49,086 nt of DNA from Algicola sp. (lineage in GTDB: Bacteria > Bacteroidota > Bacteroidia > Flavobacteriales > Flavobacteriaceae). How positions within the stretch are numbered: position 1 is the stretch's first letter; every line of letters starts with the position of its first letter. The DNA lies in NCBI GenBank assembly GCA_018222835.1, contig JAAEZN010000015.1, forward strand, positions 1 to 49,086, given 5' to 3'. The position numbers and the translations under genes were made by a program. Positions 43,828-49,086 of this stretch are shown here, piece after piece. The notes below the pieces were generated by a model. The model was not told where the DNA came from. It saw only the letters and a list, made by a program, of their open reading frames with translations, and made no database searches.

Positions 43828-43901
43828 TTGCGCCCTATCGGATTTTTGTTTTACGCTTATCTACCGGAACACTACAAAAACCCGATAGGATCCATGCGCA
43901 A
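43828..43901. repeat. Long interrupted inverted repeat
   Basis: TTGCGC (43828-43833) plus CCTATCGGATTTTTGT (43834-43849) face ACAAAAACCCGATAGG (43874-43889) and TGCGCAA (43895-43901); only one mismatch occurs in the 16-bp inner stem. It lies 15 bases after the relaxase stop. It may be a terminator of the mobilisation operon or a site for recombination or transfer. Confidence 0.6.
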
Positions 43902-43973
43902 AAGTTGGGGGTAAGATTTGGGGTTCTTGTTCTTAGATTTTTAAATAGTACACTTTTAGTTGACGTAGTTACA

Positions 43974-44111
43974 CTAAGGTCCAAGGCGAAACTATCAGTA
44001 TTCCAATTGATAGAGACCTGGTACAATAGAAGGAGGATACACTCGACATTGCACTATAAAACGATAGAGGGATTTGAAAACGAAATGTATAATCAAAAAT
44101 CAGCGGCATGA
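43974..44111 (+). pseudogene. IS3-family transposase C-terminal remnant
   Basis: The last 45 codons of an IS3-family (IS150-like) OrfB remain. VFQLIETWYNRRRIHSTLHY is the characteristic C-terminal signature, ending in YNQKSAA and TGA. The catalytic DDE domain is absent. The frame upstream (from 43905) is unrelated. Downstream TGTCCACTTTTTTGTTTCAA (44124-44143) resembles the right inverted repeat of such elements. It is a relic showing that an insertion sequence once stood at this border. Confidence 0.8.
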
Positions 44112-44123
44112 CTCTTAACTGAT

Positions 44124-44149
44124 TGTCCACTTTTTTGTTTCAAGTTCAC
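44124..44149. repeat. Likely right end of the IS3-type relic
   Basis: TGTCCACTTTTTTGTTTCAA followed by GTTCAC resembles the terminal repeat of IS150-group elements and stands 13 bases after the transposase remnant stop. The matching left end is not visible. Confidence 0.45.
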
Positions 44150-44164
44150 CTTATATTTTCTAAC

Positions 44165-44923
44165 TTATTTAAACCGCAACATGGACTCCAAAATGCCGTT
44201 TATTTCATTCCTTTTTTGCCGTGAGACGGGGATTTCCCTATCGTCTTTCATCAACACGGTGCCCCCATCCTTTTTCAAAATGCCCTTGACAAATTGGGGG
44301 TTGATCAAATGGGATTGGTGCACACGCAGGAAGCCATAGTCCTGTAACATTTCCTCAATTTCTTTCAGTGTTCGGCAAATGAGCAGTTTGTTCCCATCAT
44401 CGAAGAGAAAGTTCGTGTAGTTGTTGTCCGATTCACAACGCACAATGTCCCTGATCTCAACAATATGGTATCCGGCACCGGTGGGCAGGGCAATCTTGGA
44501 TAGGTCCTTCACCGTGCCCTTCAGATTGTGCCGCAATAGTTCCCATTGTTCAGGATAGGTTTTCTTGCGGCGTTTTTCCCAATTTGACAATGCCTGCACT
44601 ATACTTTTTTCGGTAATGGGCTTTAACAGATAATTGATGGCGCTGTACTGAAACGCCCGAATGGCATATTGGTCATAGGCCGTCGTGAAAATAATATCAA
44701 AATCGATGGGCAGGATTTTGTCCAGCAGCGCAAAACCGTTCAGGTTGGGCATCTCAATGTCCAGGAACAAAAGATCGGGGGTATGGGCTTGAAGATACTC
44801 CAAACCTTGGATGGAGTTGCAGAACGTCCCCGCGATCTTGTAGTCGGGATGCACCTTGGTGATGAGGTTTTTCAATACGTTCACGCAGTGCATTTCGTCA
44901 TCGATGATAATGATATTGGCCAT
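44165..44923 (-). CDS. LytTR-family response regulator
   Basis: A 252-residue response regulator. The receiver domain (1-120) has the acidic pocket IIDDE (residues 7-10), the phosphoacceptor Asp55 in LLFLDIEMPN, and Lys near KPITEKS. The LytTR DNA-binding domain follows from about 150, with VRCESDNNYTNFLFDDG and FLRVHQSHLINPQFVKGI. It presumably binds direct repeats upstream of its targets and is phosphorylated by the kinase encoded directly upstream. The kinase stop is two bases before its ATG, so the pair is one operon. Targets may be the divergent lipoprotein genes at 47.2 and 48.3 kb; this is inferred only from position. Confidence 0.95.
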   Translation of the reverse strand: MANIIIIDDEMHCVNVLKNLITKVHPDYKIAGTFCNSIQGLEYLQAHTPDLLFLDIEMPNLNGFALLDKILPIDFDIIFTTAYDQYAIRAFQYSAINYLLKPITEKSIVQALSNWEKRRKKTYPEQWELLRHNLKGTVKDLSKIALPTGAGYHIVEIRDIVRCESDNNYTNFLFDDGNKLLICRTLKEIEEMLQDYGFLRVHQSHLINPQFVKGILKKDGGTVLMKDDREIPVSRQKRNEINGILESMLRFK

Positions 44924-44925
44924 GG

Positions 44926-46959
44926 TTATCCGTTATAGGTTATGGTTATGCGGGTGCCCTCTGGCATGCCCTTGTCGTTTTCAAGATCCAAAATGTCCAG
45001 GTGCATTTTGGCCTCGCTGATATGGTTGTAGAGGGACAATCGCTCTTGGGTGATGCGTGTCCCCGCAGATGGATGTGTCTTTTTGGCTTTGCCACTTTCC
45101 TTTCGCCCAACTCCATTGTCCTCGATGGTGATCTGAAGTTGCTGTGAGGTGTCGAACGTGACCGAAAGTTTTTTTTCGGGCTTTCCGCTGGGATGCAGCC
45201 CGTGCCATATAGCATTTTCCACAAAGGGCTGCAACAATAGGGGAGGGATGGTAAATTGTGAGAGTGCCTCGCGCGAGTCACACTGGAAGGTATAGGAGAA
45301 ATCCTCGCCCAAACGACTTTTTTCCAAGGAGAGGTAGAGTTCCAGCATCTCCAGTTCCTCTTCCACGGTAATGGTATTTTTGCTGCTGTTCTGTAATATC
45401 GTGCGGAGCAGCACCGAAAAATTGTCCAGATATTGGATGGCATCCTCCTCCCGTGACAACATCACAAGGTTTTTGAGGGCATTGAGACTGTTGAAAATGA
45501 AATGGGGGTTCATCTGGGAGCGAAGGGCCAACATTTTCATATCGCGGAGACGTTCAGCAAAGGATCTCTTGATCTGTTCTTCCTTTTGCTTTTCCATTTC
45601 CGAATAGAGCTTGATCAACTCTTCGGTTTTTTGCTGTACCTGCTCGTCCAGTTCCTTGCGCATCTTTTCCTCCATGATCTGGTTCTGTTGCAGTTGCTCG
45701 ATCAATTTTTGGCTGGCCCTGTCCTTTTCCTTTTGGATGAGGAAGACCTTTTCCCCAAGCGCTATGGAGAAGCAGAACACTTCGCCCAGAAGCCCTGCTT
45801 GGAAGATGATGTGCTGTGCGTGTGGAAAATTGAACATACCATCCGGCACCAAATGCAATTTGTTGTAGTGAATAAAGGAGGAAACAAGAGCACCGATAAA
45901 AAACAGGCTCTGTCCCAACACAAAATATTTCATGAGCGGATGCTTCACTTTAAATATAATCCAAATGAATAGGGCAACATTCAGTGGCAGGACAATGAGG
46001 CGGACAATTAAGGATGCCATTGACCTGGTTTCACTGTACAAACCTTGATGAAAGATGAGAATTATATTGAGTAGGGCATATGTAAAACAGAGAATGGCCA
46101 AACCCACCAAAGCCTTTGATAGGTTTTGGTCAAAGGTTTTGATTTCCAGTAAATAAAGGATAAAGAAAATGTAAAAACCTATAAAGGTAAACTGGGCTGT
46201 TTCTATGGCGGTGTTGGAAAGTTGTGGTGCATACATTCCGAGGTTCCCTACCGTTGCCAGAGTGGCTTGCAATATCGCAAAGGCATATAAAATTTGAAAG
46301 AAAAGATAGCCGAGATAATAGAAATAGACCCGCTTGCGCAAGCGAAACCAAAAGGCCAAGGCAAATACAAGGATACAGCAGAGCGAAATGATATAGGTAT
46401 AGATAAAGGCGATGGAAGGGGCTTCCTCTGATCTGACCCCGTCCATAAAATCCAAATAGTCGGGCCTGGAATACAAGATCGGCATGTTGGTACGGCCCGT
46501 TTTGTAGTCATTGACGATACGGATATAGCATAGGGACCGCTGCAAGGGCAATAGTTCCAATGCTGTAAAAAAATACCATTTGGGCTCGGAACGTTCTCCC
46601 AAGGGGATTAAGTAACCATTTTTGAAATGCTCGAATTCCCCATCATTTTGCAGGTACAAATCCATGTGGAAACCGCTGTAAAAGAGGTAAGTGCTAAGCG
46701 AATCATGTGTGGTGTTTTCAAGCGGGAACTTGATCCAGATTGCCGTTTCCGGGGTGGTGGCAAAAGAGGAATCATACGCTTTCCAGCCGTCGGTTTTCAA
46801 GATTTTATCAAGGGATTCCTCCCGACTGCTCCGCAAAGCCTGAACTTCCGGATGGCCCACAAGGTCCACTCGAGAAGGAAGGGAATCGGCCCTGATCTGT
46901 GCGGAAAGGGAACACAGCCCCGCAAGGAGAAAAACAATGACCAGGGCTATTTTTTTCAT
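44926..46959 (-). CDS. 7TM sensor histidine kinase (LytS/YpdA-like)
   Basis: A 677-residue sensor kinase. A signal sequence (about 1-20) is followed by an extracytoplasmic 7TMR-DISM type 2 domain (about 25-165), seven membrane helices (about 185-395), a coiled coil (about 405-475, RKELDEQVQQKTEELIKLY) and a His_kinase domain with the phosphoacceptor His486 in RSQMNPHFIFNSLNALKN. The ATPase domain includes ENAIWHGLHPSG (N box) and EDNGVG (G1). It senses an unknown extracellular cue, maybe a carbohydrate since the DISM2 domain is of jelly-roll type. It is coupled to the LytTR regulator. ATG at 46959; it overlaps a possible tiny upstream ORF by four bases. Confidence 0.94.
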   Translation of the reverse strand: MKKIALVIVFLLAGLCSLSAQIRADSLPSRVDLVGHPEVQALRSSREESLDKILKTDGWKAYDSSFATTPETAIWIKFPLENTTHDSLSTYLFYSGFHMDLYLQNDGEFEHFKNGYLIPLGERSEPKWYFFTALELLPLQRSLCYIRIVNDYKTGRTNMPILYSRPDYLDFMDGVRSEEAPSIAFIYTYIISLCCILVFALAFWFRLRKRVYFYYLGYLFFQILYAFAILQATLATVGNLGMYAPQLSNTAIETAQFTFIGFYIFFILYLLEIKTFDQNLSKALVGLAILCFTYALLNIILIFHQGLYSETRSMASLIVRLIVLPLNVALFIWIIFKVKHPLMKYFVLGQSLFFIGALVSSFIHYNKLHLVPDGMFNFPHAQHIIFQAGLLGEVFCFSIALGEKVFLIQKEKDRASQKLIEQLQQNQIMEEKMRKELDEQVQQKTEELIKLYSEMEKQKEEQIKRSFAERLRDMKMLALRSQMNPHFIFNSLNALKNLVMLSREEDAIQYLDNFSVLLRTILQNSSKNTITVEEELEMLELYLSLEKSRLGEDFSYTFQCDSREALSQFTIPPLLLQPFVENAIWHGLHPSGKPEKKLSVTFDTSQQLQITIEDNGVGRKESGKAKKTHPSAGTRITQERLSLYNHISEAKMHLDILDLENDKGMPEGTRITITYNG

Positions 46960-47186
46960 TTTTCTATGTTTGAAATCGCATCGGCAGGAAAGACCAGGTT
47001 GTCAGGGCCTCCAATGATTCCTCCAATATATAAAATGATTCCATCCCCTGCACCACAAATTAGGGTTTGGTCATTGTGGACTAGAATTTGGTACCTAAAG
47101 ACACCATTCCCGAATTCTAAGTTGGACAGGCCAAATTCTAAATCAGGGTTTTTGGGGGAAGTGTTAACGGCTAAGTTTGTTTTCAT
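46956..47186 (-). CDS. Possible small ORF overlapping the kinase start
   Basis: An open frame of 76 codons whose stop overlaps the kinase ATG (ATGA), a layout that would couple translation. The sequence reads like protein in its second half (YQILVHNDQTLICGAGDG and ILYIGGIIGGPDN). I do not recognise it. Against it: the plus-strand promoter of the collagen-like gene (47151-47179) falls inside it, and a start at 47186 leaves only 23 bases to the divergent ATG. It could be a leader peptide or chance. Confidence 0.3.
   Translation of the reverse strand: MKTNLAVNTSPKNPDLEFGLSNLEFGNGVFRYQILVHNDQTLICGAGDGIILYIGGIIGGPDNLVFPADAISNIEK
47151..47179 (+). promoter_or_regulatory. Promoter of the collagen-like lipoprotein gene
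   Basis: TTTG (47151-47154), 17 bases, then TAAGTTTG (47172-47179) fit the Bacteroidota promoter consensus exactly. The ATG follows at 47210, giving a leader of roughly 25 bases. Confidence 0.7.
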
Positions 47187-47209
47187 TAGACATTTCAAAA
47201 AACCTCAAC

Positions 47210-48145
47210 ATGAAAACCACACGATTTTACACTCTATTTTTATATATGGCGGTATTGCTCCTTGCGTCATGCAGCGAGGAAACCGTCACGGGTCCCCAAG
47301 GTGAAACCGGGGAAACAGGTCCCATGGGCCCCCAGGGCATTCCCGGAAAGGATGGGGCACTCATCCTATTTGGCAATGGTGCTCCCACGGAAACCTTGGG
47401 CAACAACGGCGATATGTACCTGGACAGGGCGGGCAGTGAACTGTACGGGCCCAAAAACGATACCGGTTGGGGCACCCCCTTGCAATTGACAGGGGAAAAG
47501 GGCGATCAGGGCGATGCCGGAACGCCAGGTAGCAAATTTTTGAGCGGCACGGCAAATCCATCGACCGGGGAAGGGGCCGAAGGAGATTACTTCCTCAACC
47601 AAGAATCCGGTGACCTTTTTGGTCCCAAGTCGGCTTCCGGATGGGGCACCCCCATCAACCTCAAGGGCACGGCCAATGTAGTGGCCAGTACTTGGATGGA
47701 TTGGAAAACATGGAACGGTACAAATCCATATTACAGAGAGGCAACATATGATATTCCTGCGCCCATATTGAATGCCGTTGGGTATACTTCATTGGGAAAC
47801 ATGCTGTCCGATGGAGGTGTATTCTTGGTATATTTCACTGATCCTGGAGGGTATCAGCAAATTCCAACGCCCTTTATCGGAAGTATTGATAACTGGCAGG
47901 CTTTCTGGTATGCAAGAACGGGGAACTTTAGCACGTTCTATTTTGTTTTAGAATCCCTTGGATCATCATCTCTTCCACCATTCATGATAGACTTGTACAA
48001 TGGCAAAAAAATCCGCTATGTGCTGATACCTGCCGGTATTCAGATAAATGCTGCCAAGGCCGGGGAAAAGGAGTTTATGGATGCAAAGGCATGGCAGCAA
48101 ATGGACTATGACGAGGTAAAGGAATTGTTGGGGCTGCCGGATTGA
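47210..48145 (+). CDS. Collagen-like repeat lipoprotein
   Basis: A 311-residue lipoprotein. I start it at the ATG at 47210, where a signal peptide begins and ends in LLASC with Cys21; the frame is open eleven codons further up, but that start would spoil the signal. Residues 24-46 are Gly-X-Y triplets (GPQGETGETGPMGPQGIPGKDG runs on), with a further GEKGDQGDAGTPG block near residue 100. Between and after them is a duplicated unit of about 45 residues containing GDMYLD or GDYFLN and YGPK/FGPK followed by GWGTP. The last 150 residues are an unassigned globular part. It is probably a surface-exposed protein. It stands divergent from the two-component genes. Confidence 0.85.
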   Translation: MKTTRFYTLFLYMAVLLLASCSEETVTGPQGETGETGPMGPQGIPGKDGALILFGNGAPTETLGNNGDMYLDRAGSELYGPKNDTGWGTPLQLTGEKGDQGDAGTPGSKFLSGTANPSTGEGAEGDYFLNQESGDLFGPKSASGWGTPINLKGTANVVASTWMDWKTWNGTNPYYREATYDIPAPILNAVGYTSLGNMLSDGGVFLVYFTDPGGYQQIPTPFIGSIDNWQAFWYARTGNFSTFYFVLESLGSSSLPPFMIDLYNGKKIRYVLIPAGIQINAAKAGEKEFMDAKAWQQMDYDEVKELLGLPD

Positions 48146-48246
48146 TCCGGTCGGCCATGGGGCATGTCCATACCATTCTTTATCAAAACAGAATTATCAC
48201 TAATTAGTATACCTATGAAATATCCGTTGGCAAAATTTTTAAACTT

Positions 48247-48262
48247 CCCGATAATTATCGGG
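48247..48262. repeat. Palindrome CCCGATAATTATCGGG
   Basis: A perfect 16-base inverted repeat between the two lipoprotein genes, of the flavobacterial intergenic REP-like kind. It lies 62 bases before the next start codon and could act as a weak terminator or operator. Confidence 0.55.
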
Positions 48263-48323
48263 ACGAAAATGATTACCTGGATATTACATCTGACCGAATA
48301 AAAAAAACAATAAATATAAACAG

Positions 48324-49086
48324 ATGAAAACGACAACAAAAATCATGTATTTGTTCACCCTGGCCATAATAACGGGCAGTTGTTCCTCTGACGGGAATGA
48401 TGACCCACAATATAACCTAGATGCGCTGCAGGGAAAATGGTACCGGGTAGGGGGCAACAACCCGGATGCCAACGGTATGGAAGTCACGGTCACCAATGAT
48501 CAGGGCATCATAACCAATCCGGCAAATACCAGTTTACAATTGAACAATATTAAATGGAAAGACATAGAGGCCACAGGGGAAACCAATTATGAACACGGTG
48601 AACTGGGTTCCGACGGAAATTATTACAACGGGTCCATGGAAATGGGCCAGGACGATACCTTGAGGATCCGGGTCAATAGTTCCGGGGCCGGCAATGTGCA
48701 AAAATGGGTCAGGACCTTTATAGCTCCCTATACCGAACTGCACGAATGCGAGCCCTACGAACCGGATGCTTTTTCCATGGATCATGATGACCTTTGGTCG
48801 GAGCCCAACGAAGAGGATGAATTTCCTGGACTGCTCCCGGTATCAACGGATCCGGCCGGAGGGTATTATATCGTTACCTTGGAATCAACAGGGCCCCTAC
48901 CTTCCCAACCGTGGATAGATATTTCGGTTGCTGGCGAAGAAGTTCCCGTCATCAACGGTTCGTCCGCTGGAACCGATACCCCCCTTACCAGAAAAGTGGC
49001 CTTTTCGGCGCATCCCGGCATTGCCTATGACGTCATGGCAAAACCTTTTTACAATGCATCACCATCATCGGATGTTTATCCTGAAC
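48324..49086 (+). CDS. Lipoprotein, 3' end beyond the window
   Basis: A frame open from ATG 48324 to the last base, 254 codons so far. The signal peptide ends in IITGSC with Cys20, so this is a lipoprotein. An early LDALQGKWYRVGG resembles the opening of lipocalin-like or DUF-type lipoproteins in Bacteroidota, followed by a beta-rich part with NYEHGELGSDGNYYNGS and, from about residue 170, what looks like an Ig-like domain (GYYIVTLESTGPLP). No enzyme motif is seen. It follows the collagen-like lipoprotein gene on the same strand with a 178-bp gap including a palindrome. Function unknown. Confidence 0.8.
   Translation, partial: MKTTTKIMYLFTLAIITGSCSSDGNDDPQYNLDALQGKWYRVGGNNPDANGMEVTVTNDQGIITNPANTSLQLNNIKWKDIEATGETNYEHGELGSDGNYYNGSMEMGQDDTLRIRVNSSGAGNVQKWVRTFIAPYTELHECEPYEPDAFSMDHDDLWSEPNEEDEFPGLLPVSTDPAGGYYIVTLESTGPLPSQPWIDISVAGEEVPVINGSSAGTDTPLTRKVAFSAHPGIAYDVMAKPFYNASPSSDVYPE

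Larger units (their letters stand above)
40638..43901. mobile_element. Second, mobilisable module (integrase, BfmA-like, relaxase)
   Basis: Three same-strand genes, integrase, BfmA-like mobilisation protein and DUF5712-type relaxase, form a compact mobilisable block with higher GC than the tRNA-Pro element beside it. It starts directly after the tRNA terminator and ends around a long hairpin and IS3 debris. No attachment repeat could be found for it, so true borders are unknown and the element may extend past the window. Confidence 0.65.
43813..44164. other. Non-coding junction: hairpin and insertion-sequence debris
   Basis: 352 bp between the relaxase and the response regulator. It holds the long hairpin at 43828-43901, the IS3-type transposase tail at 43974-44111, and an insertion-sequence end-like sequence at 44124-44149. 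No intact gene is present. Confidence 0.6.

Noticed and set aside
46627-47304. A 225-codon plus-strand frame over the kinase 5' end
   Set aside because: It overlaps the kinase signal region and the collagen-like gene start, has no signature, and reads as the complement of real coding sequence.

Overview
The window looks like a chromosome segment from a marine-type member of the Flavobacteriaceae (Bacteroidota). I base this on a SusC/SusD pair, a giant SprB-repeat protein with a type IX secretion (T9SS) type B C-terminus, Bacteroidota promoters of the TAnnTTTG type, BT4734-type replication and BfmA-type mobilisation genes, a LytTR two-component system, and flavobacterial palindromic intergenic repeats. 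The genus cannot be fixed from the sequence.

Layout. 1-2.1 kb: the end of an acyl-CoA carboxylase beta subunit, then a Gfo/Idh/MocA oxidoreductase. 2.2-3.5 kb: a Bcr/CflA-type exporter. 3.5-18.2 kb: a peptidoglycan sugar recovery cluster. A six-gene, mostly overlapping minus-strand operon encodes a GHL10 lipoprotein, an acetyltransferase, an AmpG-like permease, a NagZ-like GH3 glycosidase, a methyltransferase and AnmK. Next to it lie nagB-PIG-L, susC and susD (minus strand) and, divergently, a DeoR-type regulator with murQ. The nagB/DeoR intergenic region carries an array of phased TGCA half-sites, probably the operator for both sides. 18.2-19.3 kb: a PQQ-type sugar dehydrogenase lipoprotein. 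19.4-27.7 kb: one 2769-residue secreted protein with about 28 SprB-like repeats.

27.84-40.45 kb is an integrated element bounded by a 45-bp direct repeat. The left copy is the 5' half of a tRNA-Pro(GGG); the right copy is part of the complete tRNA. The element carries a tyrosine integrase next to the intact tRNA, a serine recombinase, a primase-helicase, a broken second serine recombinase and several uncharacterised genes. These include a membrane-anchored coiled-coil HNH protein, an HNH-HIT fusion with a small partner gene, an IPT lipoprotein and a membrane/coiled-coil protein. I see no relaxase, capsid or portal gene in it.

40.5-44.15 kb is a second, mobilisable module placed against the first: another tyrosine integrase, a BfmA-like accessory protein, a DUF5712-type relaxase, a long hairpin, and the tail of an IS3-family transposase. 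44.2-49.1 kb holds a LytTR response regulator and its 7TM sensor kinase, then divergently a collagen-like lipoprotein and the start of another lipoprotein cut by the window edge. This block may be cargo of the second element or ordinary chromosome; no right-hand attachment site was found.

Working together: the recycling cluster could import peptidoglycan saccharides (SusCD, AmpG), trim them (GH3, perhaps GHL10), and convert anhydroMurNAc and MurNAc-6-P to GlcNAc-6-P (AnmK, MurQ) and then fructose-6-P (the PIG-L deacetylase plus NagB fusion). The most novel candidates are the HNH-HIT gene pair on the tRNA-Pro element and the shared operator array of the amino-sugar regulon.
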